DNA from: Acidobacteriaceae bacterium
GTDB lineage: Bacteria > Acidobacteriota > Terriglobia > Terriglobales > Acidobacteriaceae
NCBI GenBank assembly: GCA_025355385.1
Contig: JANXZS010000031.1
Location: forward strand, 1-61,943
DNA length: 61,943 nt
Reading direction: 5' to 3'
Numbering within the stretch: position 1 is the stretch's first letter; each line of letters begins with the position of its first letter. The notes below the pieces were generated by a model. The model saw only the letters and a list, made by a program, of their open reading frames with translations. It did not search any database and was not told the DNA's origin. Shown piece by piece: positions 17,167 through 26,155 of the stretch. The position numbers and the translations under genes are program-made.

Positions 17167-18567
17167 TCAGCACTCAATCACGTTGAGCGCGAGGCCCGCC
17201 AGCGAAGTTTCCTTGTAACGCGATTGCATGTCGAGGCCCGTCAGGTACATGGTGCGGATCACCTGATCGAGCGATACCTTGTGCCCTTCGGTCTCATTCA
17301 GTGCGAGCCTGCATGCGTGCACGGCCTTCACCGCGCCCATGGCGTTGCGCTCGATGCAGGGAATTTGCACCAGCCCGCCGATGGGATCGCAGGTCATGCC
17401 GAGGTTATGCTCCATGCCGATTTCGGCGGCGTGTTCCACCTCCGCATTTGAGCCGCCCAGTGCCGCAGCCAACCCACCTGCGGCCATCGAACAGGCGACC
17501 CCCACCTCCCCCTGACACCCTACTTCGGCACCGCTGATGGACGCATTCTCTTTATAGAGGATGCCGATGGCGGCAGAGGTGAGGAAGTAGCGCAGGATGC
17601 CTTCGTCGTCCGCGCCGCCGATGAAGTTGCGGTAGTAATGCGCCACGGCTGGAATTACTCCTGCCGCGCCATTGGTAGGCGCGGTGACCACGCGGCCTCC
17701 CGCTGCATTCTCTTCGTTCACCGCCATCGCATAGACCGTCACCCAGTCAAGAGGTGCGAGCGGATCGGAGGTCTGACCTTCTGCCTCTTTCGCGATCAGG
17801 CGCTCTCCCAGACGATGAGCGCGGCGATGCACATTCAATCCACCAGGCAAGATGCCCTCGGCCGCCATGCCGCGCTCAACGCACGCCTGCATTACCTGCC
17901 ATAGATGGAAAATGCCTTCGCGTACCTGGGTCGCGGAATCAGGGCCCGGCTTCAACGCGCACTCATTCGCCAGCATGAGATCCCATATCGTCAGTTGATG
18001 ATCCTTCGCCATCTCCAACAATTCAGCAGCACTTGAAAAAGAGTAGGGCAGTTCAATAGCAGCGCTTGCGGCAGGGCCTTCTCCATCCGCTACGATGAAG
18101 CCACCGCCGACAGAGAAATAAACTCGCTGTGCGCGGGGAACTCCCGCCGCGTCAAACGCTGTAAGTCGCACCCCGTTGGGGTGACGCGTAAGCGCGCCCG
18201 GGGGAAACATCTGGTCGCGGTGGAACAATAAATCTTCCGGCTCATGGAATCGAATTGAAGTCTTGCCCATCAGAGGAAGCATTTGTGTGCAGCGAATCTG
18301 CAGGAGCTTGCTGTCGATAGTTGCGGGATCAATGGTGCTGGGCTCTTCGCCTGCAAGCCCCAGCAAAACGGCGCGGTCGGTACCGTGGCCGTGTCCGGTG
18401 AGTGCAAGAGAGCCGTACAGTTCCACCAATACGCGGCGGGTTTGGGGCAGATCGGCGGTCTGAGCCAGTTCAGAAGCAAAGCGCCGCGCTGCGCGCATCG
18501 GCCCCATCGTATGGGAACTAGAGGGGCCGATGCCTACCTTATACAGCTCAAAGAGACTTGTCTTCAC
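17167..18567 (-). CDS. sdaA: L-serine ammonia-lyase, single-chain Fe-S type
   Basis: This 466-residue protein has the fused beta-alpha layout of SdaA. The N-terminal part begins [21 protein letters not shown], the serine-binding start of the family. Cys residues in [19 protein letters not shown] and [21 protein letters not shown] are the [4Fe-4S] ligands and catalytic region. It ends NVIEC with the C-terminal Cys typical of the family. It deaminates L-serine to pyruvate and ammonia and is oxygen-sensitive. The start is GTG 18567, without a clear ribosome site. It converges with GH31. Confidence 0.95.
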   Translation of the reverse strand: MKTSLFELYKVGIGPSSSHTMGPMRAARRFASELAQTADLPQTRRVLVELYGSLALTGHGHGTDRAVLLGLAGEEPSTIDPATIDSKLLQIRCTQMLPLMGKTSIRFHEPEDLLFHRDQMFPPGALTRHPNGVRLTAFDAAGVPRAQRVYFSVGGGFIVADGEGPAASAAIELPYSFSSAAELLEMAKDHQLTIWDLMLANECALKPGPDSATQVREGIFHLWQVMQACVERGMAAEGILPGGLNVHRRAHRLGERLIAKEAEGQTSDPLAPLDWVTVYAMAVNEENAAGGRVVTAPTNGAAGVIPAVAHYYRNFIGGADDEGILRYFLTSAAIGILYKENASISGAEVGCQGEVGVACSMAAGGLAAALGGSNAEVEHAAEIGMEHNLGMTCDPIGGLVQIPCIERNAMGAVKAVHACRLALNETEGHKVSLDQVIRTMYLTGLDMQSRYKETSLAGLALNVIEC

Positions 18568-18753
18568 GGCTTTTTATTTTAGCCCTGCGCCAAACTTTAT
18601 GAAGGCATTCTGGATGATCTCACTCCACAAATCCCGCACAGTGCCTTGCTTTGGCACTGCCCGCTCCGTGTGTAGCCCAGCGCTGGGGGTTGACTCACCG
18701 GGGTTTACGGCGCGCCGGTGCTATACTCGGCGCACTAATCAATACAGAAAAGT

Positions 18754-20313
18754 ATGCTCTTCAAGTCTCTCAGTGCTGCTGTCTACGGCATCGACGCGAG
18801 CATCATCGATGTCGAGGTAGATTTTTCCGGTATTAAAACGACCGAAGATCGCTTCCACACCGTGGGCCTTCCCGACGCCGCGGTGCGCGAGAGCCGCGAT
18901 CGTGTGCGCGCCGCTATAAAGAATTCCGGCTTCGACATCCCGCCGACGCACATCACCATCAACCTTGCCCCCGCCGATCTCAAAAAAGAGGGTGCAGGCT
19001 TCGATTTGCCTATGGCCATCGGCATACTGGGTGCCTATGGCGCTCTGCAGTTGCGGGACATGAGTCAGTTCCTGCTGGTGGGGGAACTTGGGCTGGATGG
19101 TGGCGTGCGTTCCGTACCGGGGATGCTGCCAATTGCCATCGCGGCGCGAGAGCGAGGAATCAAAAATCTGATTCTGCCGGCGGCCAACGCCGCCGAGGCC
19201 GCAGTGGTCGAGGGCGTGGATGTGTTTCCTGTGACATCGCTGCTGGAGGTCCGGGAGTTGCTGAACGCAGCAGCCAATGGCGGCATCACTACTCCCCCCT
19301 TTCGCATTGCCACCGAGGACCTGCTGGGCGAGTTACAGCACTTTTCGCTCGACTTCAAAGATGTGCGTGGGCAACAGACCGCCAAGCGTGCGCTCGAGAT
19401 CGCAGCCGCTGGCAGCCACAATATTCTGATGATCGGCCCACCGGGGTCAGGCAAGACAATGCTGGCCAAACGGCTGCCATCCATACTCGCGGCGCTCAGT
19501 CTTGAGGAAGCTCTGGAGACGACCAAGATTCACTCCGTCGCGGGAGTACTGGACGCTGAAGCCGGGCTGGTCACGCAGCGTCCGTTTCGTTCTCCACACC
19601 ACACCATCTCCGACGCGGGTCTGATCGGCGGAGGGTCTATTCCCCGTCCCGGCGAGGTATCCCTCGCGCACAATGGAGTACTTTTTCTCGACGAGCTGCC
19701 GGAGTTTCCGCGCAGCGTGCTTGAGGTCATGCGCCAGCCGCTCGAAGACGGGACTGTCACCATCGCGCGCGCCGCAATGTCGTTGAGTTTTCCGGCGCGA
19801 TTCATGCTCGCAGCGGCGATGAATCCCTGTCCCTGCGGCTACTTCAACGACAAATCGCGCGAGTGCCGGTGCACACCGCCAATGATCCAGCGCTACATCT
19901 CCAAGGTATCCGGACCGCTCCTGGACCGCATTGATATTCACATTGAGGTTCCCGCGGTGCAATACAAAGAGCTGCGATCCGGTGCGGCCAGCGAGGGGTC
20001 AAAGGAAATTCGAGATCGCGTGCTCGCGGCGCGGGACAGGCAGCAGCAACGTTTTCGAAGCGCCAAAGAAAAGATCTATTCCAACGCCCAGATGGGAACA
20101 CGCCAGATCCGCATTTTCTGCGAACTGGCGCCCGATGCAGAGCGTCTGCTGGAGCGCGCCATGCAGCAGCAAGGGCTCAGCGCGCGAGCCCATGATCGCA
20201 TTCTGAAAGTGGCGCGAACCATTGCCGATCTCGAGGGCGAGTCTGCACTGAACGTCGGACACATTGCCGAGGCCATCCAGTACCGTACTCTCGATCGCAG
20301 CTATTGGAGTTGA
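18754..20313 (+). CDS. comM: YifB/ComM-family Mg-chelatase-like AAA ATPase
   Basis: This 519-residue protein has the ComM order. An N-terminal Lon-C-like ChlI domain ([30 protein letters not shown]) precedes the AAA domain. Walker A is [19 protein letters not shown], Walker B is [16 protein letters not shown], and a Cys cluster lies in [23 protein letters not shown]. The family includes a hexameric helicase that extends branch migration during natural transformation. A TATACT box lies about 30 bp before the start. The 3' end overlaps the convergent MerR-TPR gene by 13 bp. Confidence 0.93.
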   Translation: MLFKSLSAAVYGIDASIIDVEVDFSGIKTTEDRFHTVGLPDAAVRESRDRVRAAIKNSGFDIPPTHITINLAPADLKKEGAGFDLPMAIGILGAYGALQLRDMSQFLLVGELGLDGGVRSVPGMLPIAIAARERGIKNLILPAANAAEAAVVEGVDVFPVTSLLEVRELLNAAANGGITTPPFRIATEDLLGELQHFSLDFKDVRGQQTAKRALEIAAAGSHNILMIGPPGSGKTMLAKRLPSILAALSLEEALETTKIHSVAGVLDAEAGLVTQRPFRSPHHTISDAGLIGGGSIPRPGEVSLAHNGVLFLDELPEFPRSVLEVMRQPLEDGTVTIARAAMSLSFPARFMLAAAMNPCPCGYFNDKSRECRCTPPMIQRYISKVSGPLLDRIDIHIEVPAVQYKELRSGAASEGSKEIRDRVLAARDRQQQRFRSAKEKIYSNAQMGTRQIRIFCELAPDAERLLERAMQQQGLSARAHDRILKVARTIADLEGESALNVGHIAEAIQYRTLDRSYWS

Positions 20314-21350
20314 GGGGTGACGAGGCCTATGCGCTGAGCCGAGTGCTGACGCGCAAGACTGCTGTACTGGGGGGTCATCCGCCCACTGCGATGCACGATC
20401 GCCAAGCTGTCCCGTTCCAGAATCTTGCGCGCCTGGCAACGGGCGTGATTGGCCCACGGGCCGATCGGATCCAGCTTGATGTAGGTCGTCCAATGGCGCA
20501 GCGCCTTACGACGCTCTCCGGTACGTTCATAGGCAAGCGCGAGATTGTAGTGGGCGTCCGCGTAGTTCGGCGCGACTCGAACCGCCGTGCGGTAGGCCTC
20601 GATGGCATCTGGGAGACGATGTACTTCGTCCAGCACGTTCCCCAGGTCGAAGAACGCGAGCGCGTATCCTGGATCTGCTTCTGTCGCTCGGCGGTACAGT
20701 TCCTCGGCCCGGCTGAATTGACGCTGATTGTAGAGGATCGTACCGAGATTGATGCACGCCGGCGCATGTAGCGGATCGATCTCCAGAATCTGGTCGTAAA
20801 GTGCGGAAGCCTCGTTGACTCGCGAAGTCTCTTCATTGCGGATGGCTTCGAAGAACAGTGCCTGCAGTCGACCCTCGCGGGCGGCCAGGCTAGTGGGCGA
20901 GTCGCCAACCTTCGCGAGGCGGTCGTCGCTGGCGAATTCAAAATCGAAGACGAATTGGCGCGCAATCGGATCCATCATCGCCCCGCTGTAGCGGAAGGCC
21001 ACATGGGATCCCGTGCGCACGGCTCCCGCCTCAAGCAGCGGATTGGCCATGCCCGACACATTACGCATCGCCGAGATGGAGGCGCGGATGCTGGCGGCGG
21101 AAAGACGGGTAGCTCTGAGATCGCGCAGCTTTCTTAGCTGCACCAGATCCTGGAAAGTATAGAACTCGCTCGAGGCAAGTAATCCTGCCCTCTCCCACGC
21201 GCGAAGCTGCTTGGCGTGAATGCGAAGTATTCGAAGTACATCCTGGCGGCAGTATGGGGTCACAATTGTGTGCTCGTAAAAAGCCGGTCGCTCCTGCGCT
21301 TCTGAGGCGATTATGCGCAGGTCCCCTCTCAGTAGCAATAGGCTCACCAT
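20301..21350 (-). CDS. MerR-type HTH fused to TPR repeats
   Basis: This 349-residue protein has a MerR-like winged helix at about residues 33-95 ([44 protein letters not shown]). A linker and then at least three TPRs follow, near residues 185-300 ([73 protein letters not shown]). The HTH suggests DNA binding; the TPRs suggest control by a protein or peptide partner instead of a small ligand. The long MerR dimerisation coiled coil is not evident. There is no ribosome site at the predicted ATG. It overlaps the comM stop by 13 bp. Confidence 0.85.
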   Translation of the reverse strand: MVSLLLLRGDLRIIASEAQERPAFYEHTIVTPYCRQDVLRILRIHAKQLRAWERAGLLASSEFYTFQDLVQLRKLRDLRATRLSAASIRASISAMRNVSGMANPLLEAGAVRTGSHVAFRYSGAMMDPIARQFVFDFEFASDDRLAKVGDSPTSLAAREGRLQALFFEAIRNEETSRVNEASALYDQILEIDPLHAPACINLGTILYNQRQFSRAEELYRRATEADPGYALAFFDLGNVLDEVHRLPDAIEAYRTAVRVAPNYADAHYNLALAYERTGERRKALRHWTTYIKLDPIGPWANHARCQARKILERDSLAIVHRSGRMTPQYSSLARQHSAQRIGLVTPQLQ

Positions 21351-21435
21351 AAAAAACAGTGGATAACACGGTACCGGATGTGGTACGCGTCATAATTTGC
21401 GAAGAAACTTGGTCGTATGGGTCAGAGCGGGAGAC

Positions 21436-21511
21436 TGGAGCCGACGAGCGGAGTTGAACCGCTGACCTGCCGATTACGAATCGGCTGCTCTACCAACTGA
21501 GCTACGTCGGC
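21436..21511 (-). tRNA. tRNA-Thr (anticodon CGT)
   Basis: The cloverleaf is complete: acceptor GCCGACG/CGTCGGC, D arm AGCTCAGTTGGTAGAGC, anticodon loop TTCGTAA giving CGT, T arm GGTTCAACTCC. The discriminator is T and CCA is encoded. The gene is 76 bases long. Confidence 0.97.
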
Positions 21512-21523
21512 CTTACGAAGTCG

Positions 21524-21552
21524 ATTGTATCGTTGCGGCGGGGGATCGTAAA
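21524..21552 (-). promoter_or_regulatory. Predicted promoter of tRNA-Thr(CGT)
   Basis: On the minus strand TTTACG (21547-21552) and TACAAT (21524-21529) are 17 bases apart, and the -10 ends 13 bases before the tRNA. The -10 matches 5 of 6. Confidence 0.6.
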
Positions 21553-21667
21553 GGGCGCGGGGGCAAAGTGAAGCCTTCTGCGGAGCAGGATCCGGACCCG
21601 CCGGCGGATGCACGACGTGATGCGAAAAAAGCCCTCAGCCGATCAGCCAAATCTGCAGAAAACAACG

Positions 21668-21698
21668 AAAAAGCCGCCCGGCAACAGGGCGGCTTTTT
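21668..21698. terminator. Bidirectional intrinsic terminator
   Basis: A5 and T5 tracts flank a perfect 7-bp stem GCCGCCC/GGGCGGC with a 7-base loop. It can act on both strands; on minus it ends the candidate small RNA. Confidence 0.85.
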
Positions 21699-21746
21699 CT
21701 CCTAGGGAGAATAGTTCCAACGGAGGCAAGGCCATCGGAACTTTCT
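21668..21746 (-). ncRNA. Candidate small RNA of about 79 nt
   Basis: The predicted start is about 21746, from the promoter at 21753-21781; the end is the T run of the hairpin at 21668-21698. The RNA could form three stems: AGTTCC/GGAACT around an 18-base loop (arms at 21737-21742 and 21713-21718), a short TTCTCC/GGAGAA stem with a 3-base loop, and the GC-rich terminator. No frame with a ribosome site fits inside. It ends 156 bases before tRNA-Thr on the same strand, so it is probably an independent transcript, not a tRNA leader. I do not recognise a known family, and 6S RNA would be twice as long. Confidence 0.45.
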
Positions 21747-21752
21747 GGCGAA

Positions 21753-21781
21753 ATACTATGGTCGCCTCCGGAGGGTGTCAA
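21753..21781 (-). promoter_or_regulatory. Sigma-70 promoter of the candidate small RNA
   Basis: On the minus strand TTGACA (21776-21781) is followed after exactly 17 bases by TAGTAT (21753-21758). There is no gene start within 200 bases downstream on this strand. Confidence 0.6.
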
Positions 21782-21912
21782 GGCAAAATCCAGCAAGGCA
21801 TAAGTGGCGCGTTGTCGGACACTTAAAAGGCTATGGAAATGTCTAGCTATCGCGCGTTGTTCGCCTTCCATTCGCCATATGAAGACCATAAGCCTTGCAA
21901 GGAGAGGAAGTT

Positions 21913-21960
21913 ATGCTTCTATATGCCTCACTTCATGTGCACATTCGGAGTTTGAGCTAA
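21913..21960 (+). CDS. Possible 15-codon micro-ORF
   Basis: AAGGAGAGG precedes an ATG by a few bases, and the frame encodes MLLYASLHVHIRSLS. The stop overlaps the convergent stop of the DUF6599-like gene. No plus-strand promoter was seen. It is short enough to arise by chance; I list it only because the ribosome site is strong. Confidence 0.15.
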   Translation: MLLYASLHVHIRSLS

Positions 21961-23090
21961 TTCCGCAGATTTAGGCTGATGAACTCCATGTCTTCCATCG
22001 AGGACATCGGCCTCCCTCTCATGCGACGGTAGAGAGCTCTTGCGCCGCCTAGAAATATCCCCAGAAGAAGAGTGCCCCCACAAAGAACGGCGCTCAGGGT
22101 TGCGATGCCCATCAGCATGCGACCAGCCTTCGCCGCTTCGCTGATATATCCCTGGGGACGGTCCCAGGTGACCTCGGCCGTGTAGTTAACCTGCGAAGCG
22201 AGCTTGTGTGCATCTTCAACGGAGAAAGACCCACTGGTAACGGCAACGATGGGTCCGCTGCGGCGGACGGACAGGGCAGAAGCCTTGCTCTCTGCCAGTG
22301 CTTGTGGCCAAGCGGCCTGGGGAGTGTTGCCCGCAGCGAGGAAAGCCTGGATAGCCCGCTCCTGACCGGCAGCAAGTTGTGGGGTCGGATAGTTCAGGAG
22401 TGTGAGCATCCCGTCTCCGCTCCTGGTGTGGTATGTGGCAGTGAGTGCTTCCGCTCCACGGTTGAAGTCGACCAGCCCGGCAGGCAAGACGCCGCCGCTG
22501 CGCGTATAGCCGGCATCGCCGAGCGCATAGTGTGTGGTTTGGGTTTCAAGAGCTTCGCCAGGGAGGTATCGCGGAAGGGGAGGCGGTACATTCGCGGTGC
22601 CAGCCGGAGCCGGCAGGTCCTTCGCAAGCTCACGCAACTCCGCGGCCGACATGCCGGTGACACGATCAAAGGCCGCATCTACCACCGTGTTGCCGATCCA
22701 GAAAAGAACGCGGTTGTTGTCGGAGGCGGCCCCCTGGCCTATGTCTTCCTTGGGCAACCCAGACCGCCGGTAGAAGGTGTAGGCTCCGTAAGCGCCGGTC
22801 GCATCTTCAAAACGAATCACGCGAATTCGCAGCTTGCTGGTATCCCGCGTGTACTCACCCTGCTCAAATAGGGCAAATCCGTATTCCTTGAGCGCGTCCA
22901 CATTGGCTGCGTCCGCTACTTGGGGCTGCGCGGCGGCCTTGGCAGGATCGGTGAGGTGCCACCCTGCAAAGTCGGCGGGCAGCATAGACCGCAGCGGCGC
23001 AGGGGGCTCGCTGGGCTTGGCGAAGAGGCACACCGGTGTAAAGAGAAGGGCCGTAAGGATAAGACCGCGGAGACGCGTTGAGAAGGGCAT
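21957..23090 (-). CDS. Secreted, membrane-anchored DUF6599-like protein
   Basis: This 377-residue protein has a Sec signal peptide (LRGLILTALLFTPVCLFA) and one C-terminal membrane helix (LMGIATLSAVLCGGTLLLGIFLGG) followed by a basic tail. The exported part begins LPADFAGWHLTD and contains ATGAYGAYTFYRRSGLP and NNRVLFWIGNTVVDA. I associate this pattern with the Acidobacteria-rich DUF6599 family, whose function is unknown. GGGA lies upstream of the ATG. It is an isolated gene; the FMN reductase gene lies 81 bp upstream on the same strand, so a shared transcript is possible. Confidence 0.7.
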   Translation of the reverse strand: MPFSTRLRGLILTALLFTPVCLFAKPSEPPAPLRSMLPADFAGWHLTDPAKAAAQPQVADAANVDALKEYGFALFEQGEYTRDTSKLRIRVIRFEDATGAYGAYTFYRRSGLPKEDIGQGAASDNNRVLFWIGNTVVDAAFDRVTGMSAAELRELAKDLPAPAGTANVPPPLPRYLPGEALETQTTHYALGDAGYTRSGGVLPAGLVDFNRGAEALTATYHTRSGDGMLTLLNYPTPQLAAGQERAIQAFLAAGNTPQAAWPQALAESKASALSVRRSGPIVAVTSGSFSVEDAHKLASQVNYTAEVTWDRPQGYISEAAKAGRMLMGIATLSAVLCGGTLLLGIFLGGARALYRRMRGRPMSSMEDMEFISLNLRN

Positions 23091-23171
23091 ACAATTCCCA
23101 CTCTGAGATTACCATTCCGAGCAAAGGTTTGGCGCGCCCGGCGGGCTTGCTGGCCACGATGACTTTTGCTG

Positions 23172-23798
23172 CTACAGCATCCGATTGAGCCCATGGGAAG
23201 TTAAGGCGAGACTAGCGCCAATCTTTTTAGCTCGGCTGAGGGTTCGAGCCGCCAGGATCTGATCCCGCTGACGACTCGACAGGCCAATACCAAGCGTGGC
23301 AACAGGGCGAAGACCAATCGCTTTCGCAGCCATCTTCAGCGCACTTAGAGCGCCCGTACTGAACGGAATCAGGAAGCCCGGGATGGCCGAGGATGTGACC
23401 AGTGCCGCCCTTTTTGTTCTTATCTTATTGCGTGAGGCGGGCGCCATCTGCCCCCAAGGCCAATAGGCATAGACTGCGAGGCGCTCCATAAATCGGCGAA
23501 ATAGGGCGGTCACATTGCCGAAGTTAACTGGCGCGCCCAACACGATGGCGTCTGCCGATTCGATCTCCGACAGAATGGATTCAACATCGTCATTGTGGAC
23601 GCATTTCCCCCGCCGCGGGCCAGGTGTCTGGGTGCAGGATCGACAGTTTGTGCAAAACTCAATGTGCTTGTCCAGAAGATAGATCTTGTGAGTTTCCGCA
23701 CCCTTGTCACGGGCCCCCTCCAGGATCGCATCAACCGCGGAATCCACCGTGCCACCCTTGCGGTAGCTACCCACGATTGCAAGAATTTTGATCGACAT
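23172..23798 (-). CDS. NADPH-dependent FMN reductase/iron-sulfur flavoprotein-like
   Basis: The start at ATG 23798 has AAGGA seven bases upstream and gives 208 residues; 79 in-frame residues upstream are non-homologous. The flavodoxin-like fold begins with the FMN phosphate loop VGSYRKGGTVDSAVDAI. A Cys cluster follows at FCTNCRSCTQ and GKC (spacing C-x2-C-x2-C-x10-C), which resembles the cluster of archaeal-type iron-sulfur flavoproteins except for the longer last gap. GAPVNFGNVTALFRRFMERL is the typical flavin and dimer segment. It likely moves electrons from NAD(P)H to FMN or an Fe-S centre. The physiological partner is unknown. Confidence 0.8.
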   Translation of the reverse strand: MSIKILAIVGSYRKGGTVDSAVDAILEGARDKGAETHKIYLLDKHIEFCTNCRSCTQTPGPRRGKCVHNDDVESILSEIESADAIVLGAPVNFGNVTALFRRFMERLAVYAYWPWGQMAPASRNKIRTKRAALVTSSAIPGFLIPFSTGALSALKMAAKAIGLRPVATLGIGLSSRQRDQILAARTLSRAKKIGASLALTSHGLNRML

Positions 23799-23859
23799 AC
23801 GTTGATCCTTCCCGGCCCCGACGGCGCACGCACTTTTCAAGGATGCGTTTGACTCAAGC

Positions 23860-25164
23860 TTACTCTGGATTGGAATTTGTCTCGTTCCCGGCCACTTGTT
23901 TTGTCTGCGGGATTGCATAAAGCGCAATCTCATTCCCTTGCAACACTGCCAACTGATCTCCATCCGGGGAGAACGCGAAGGTTTGCCGCGTTGGTGCCGG
24001 GGAAGAGAAGCTGACGTTGAAGATGCGCTTTGCATCGGCTGAACCGTACACGGTGATCGATTCGCTCACCAGGTCGCTGCCATGGAACGGTTGTCCGCTG
24101 CGGAAGTTATTGCTGAAGTTAAGTACGCCCACCGCGAATGCGTTCCCAGCTTCGTTTGGCAGGGCCACATCGTCCAGATCGCTGCTGAGCGAAGATCCCT
24201 TTAACACGGCATGTCCATCCGTGCGTGCCACGCGAAACCACCTATGTCCGGTGTTTCGGTCACAGCCCTGCAGATACAGGAGGTTTGATCGCAATGCACT
24301 CGCCCTCAGTCCGCAGGAGGAGCCCAACTCGGCGATCTTCCGCGTGCGCTGGTCCCAGGAACTTTCTTCGATGTGATAGACGTTCATGCCCTTAGGCACC
24401 GCTCGCGCCTCGCCCGCCTCTGTCAAGACCGGCGTTGGGGAGGTTGAAAGTTCCATGATCGTTGCGATGGACTTGAAGGAATCGTCTACCAAATGGACCG
24501 CAACGTCTTCTTCCGGCTCCTTACTCGTATCCTCCTGAAGCTGGCGGTGAATCTGCCACGTATGGCGCTCTCGTACGATCCCTACAGCCAGAATCCTTCC
24601 GGAAGGAGAAGGCGCCAGGAAGCTCAAAGGCCCCTCCAACGGCATCTTCTGTTCCAACTTCAGCCCCGGGCCGTAAACGCGCAATTCCAGACCGATGTGC
24701 ACGATGACGCGATTTCTGTTGAGCGGCCATAGATATTGCCCGGCATCTGGCACGCGCCAGTCCACTGTGTGCTTGACCTTCTTCGTCGTCAGGTCAACTA
24801 CCACTGCGCGAATAATACGCGCCACGTTATCGCGGTCATCTTTTGATCTTTGAATGAGACGATGCGGATTCAAGGTAATCAGAAGCTCGTTACTGCCCAG
24901 ATACGCGATGGCCGCATCATGGTCGAGTGCGCCCAGTTCACGGGTAACCCTCGGAGCGTATCCCAGTGCGGCGATAGAGAAGCTTGTAGCCGCACGGTTT
25001 GCTGATCCCGACGAGGGGCTCTCCGCGAGCGCGATGCTGCAGGCGGGGGGAGCACAAACCTCAGTCTCATCGATGAACGGAGGAGGGGGGATCACCCCCT
25101 CTATTCCGGGAGTGGTCCCTGCAGGCGGCTGGCCGTGCCCCGAACTAGCAGCGACGATGCCCAC
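23860..25164 (-). CDS. Unknown protein, possible beta-propeller
   Basis: I do not recognise a family. The 434 residues from GTG 25164 have no signal peptide, and a Pro/Gly-rich start (QPPAGTTPGIEGVIPPPPF). The rest is rich in strand-forming stretches of propeller type (SFLAPSPSGRILAVGIV, FAFSPDGDQLAVLQGNEIALYAI). No catalytic motif is evident. No ribosome site precedes the GTG. The frame is continuous with the secreted protein gene upstream (25174-25893), from which it is divided by a single TAG codon at 25174-25176. It may be read through, re-initiated, or one half of a gene split by a nonsense change. Confidence 0.6.
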   Translation of the reverse strand: MGIVAASSGHGQPPAGTTPGIEGVIPPPPFIDETEVCAPPACSIALAESPSSGSANRAATSFSIAALGYAPRVTRELGALDHDAAIAYLGSNELLITLNPHRLIQRSKDDRDNVARIIRAVVVDLTTKKVKHTVDWRVPDAGQYLWPLNRNRVIVHIGLELRVYGPGLKLEQKMPLEGPLSFLAPSPSGRILAVGIVRERHTWQIHRQLQEDTSKEPEEDVAVHLVDDSFKSIATIMELSTSPTPVLTEAGEARAVPKGMNVYHIEESSWDQRTRKIAELGSSCGLRASALRSNLLYLQGCDRNTGHRWFRVARTDGHAVLKGSSLSSDLDDVALPNEAGNAFAVGVLNFSNNFRSGQPFHGSDLVSESITVYGSADAKRIFNVSFSSPAPTRQTFAFSPDGDQLAVLQGNEIALYAIPQTKQVAGNETNSNPE

Positions 25165-25173
25165 CGGTTGCGG

Positions 25174-25893
25174 CTAGAACACAAAATTTGTAGCAAAGTC
25201 GAGGTGCAGACTGCGCGTAGAGATTGAGAGAACCGAACTCTGATGCAGCCCACTGGCCACGCTCAGTTTGAGCAGAGGGATGCCCCACACGTCGCCTATC
25301 TTCACGCTCGTGGGCATGGGGTCATGGCCTTCTGTGGACACGGTGGATGCCATGGCCGCGCGTTCGCTGATGCTTCGTCGGCCTCCGGAAAGGAGCATGG
25401 GGACCGCCTCCACCGCGGAGTTACGTGCCTCATGACCGTTTCCCGGTCGTAGCACGGCTATCAGCGTCAGCGGAAGCGTCTTCCCCCCGTCGCATTCGCC
25501 TTCGAAGTTCACAGCCACCTGGCTCACCTTTGACGTCGCTGAGCGCAGCACAGATTCTTCCACATGACCCTTGAGGATCGCGCCCTTGGGCACGTGGCAG
25601 TCTTTGGTCTGCCAGTCGTATACCATTTTTGCAAGTAGAGTATCGCCAGGCTTAACGTGGCTCGCGTTGAGAGTTTGCTGCAGTTCCGCCCAGATGCCCG
25701 AGGGAGCGTCGCCAGCCTTCACTGCATCAGCTTTGCTGGCCTTGTTGCCAGCGTGCCCGGGCACCGACAGGGAGAGGAGACAAACGCCCAGAAATACGCT
25801 GCGAAGAGGGCAGCATGCGAACACCGAATCTTTCAATGTTTCTGCGCGCACGCGAGCTTCCTCAGAGAGCAATTCCATCGATATTATGCTCAA
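25174..25893 (-). CDS. Unknown secreted protein
   Basis: This 239-residue protein has a signal-like segment (LRSVFLGVCLLSLSVPGHAG) after a charged N-terminus; the true start may be a later Met. The exported part has ASHVKPGDTLLAKMVYDW and CHVPKGAILKGHVEE, a pattern seen in secreted beta-rich proteins and in TrbI-like folds. It ends with LHLDFATNFVF before TAG. The next gene is in the same frame, starting four codons later. Function is unknown. Confidence 0.65.
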   Translation of the reverse strand: MSIISMELLSEEARVRAETLKDSVFACCPLRSVFLGVCLLSLSVPGHAGNKASKADAVKAGDAPSGIWAELQQTLNASHVKPGDTLLAKMVYDWQTKDCHVPKGAILKGHVEESVLRSATSKVSQVAVNFEGECDGGKTLPLTLIAVLRPGNGHEARNSAVEAVPMLLSGGRRSISERAAMASTVSTEGHDPMPTSVKIGDVWGIPLLKLSVASGLHQSSVLSISTRSLHLDFATNFVF

Positions 25894-26037
25894 TAATGAT
25901 AGCGAAGTGCGGTCTCTCTTGACAGAGGAGCCGCCCCGCTCTGGCTACGCTCGATCCGCCGAAGCGGAATTGCTTGACCGTGAAAAACGAGGATTAGCAA
26001 CCTGCGGCCGGGTGGGCCGGGACGTTGCGATCGTGGG

Positions 26038-26155
26038 CTAGAGCAGAAGCAGGGTTACTGTAAAGTGAGCTACAGATCGCTGCAGGCATTTTCATCAAGG
26101 AAATGCCTACATCGCTGACGCTGGATACATCACGCTATTCCCGCTTCTGCTCTAG
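26038..26155. repeat. 118-bp inverted-repeat element, copy 1
   Basis: The element starts and ends with CTAG and has terminal inverted repeats of about 17 bp (CTAGAGCAGAAGCAGGG against CCCGCTTCTGCTCTAG, 13 outermost bp perfect). An internal stem AGGCATTT/AAATGCCT is also present. It matches copy 2 at 35874-35991 over its full length without gaps, about 103 of 118 bases by hand count, including a 38-base identical block (26101-26138). The right repeat contains the TAG stop of the amidase gene. It has no coding capacity, so it resembles a MITE or a structured REP-like element. Confidence 0.85.

Noticed and set aside
18689-18732. TTGACT...TATACT promoter of comM
   Set aside because: The spacing between the two hexamers is about 26 bases, too long for a sigma-70 promoter.
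25174-25176. TAG as a pyrrolysine codon
   Set aside because: No pylT/pylS genes or methylamine methyltransferase context; simple readthrough or separate genes are more likely.
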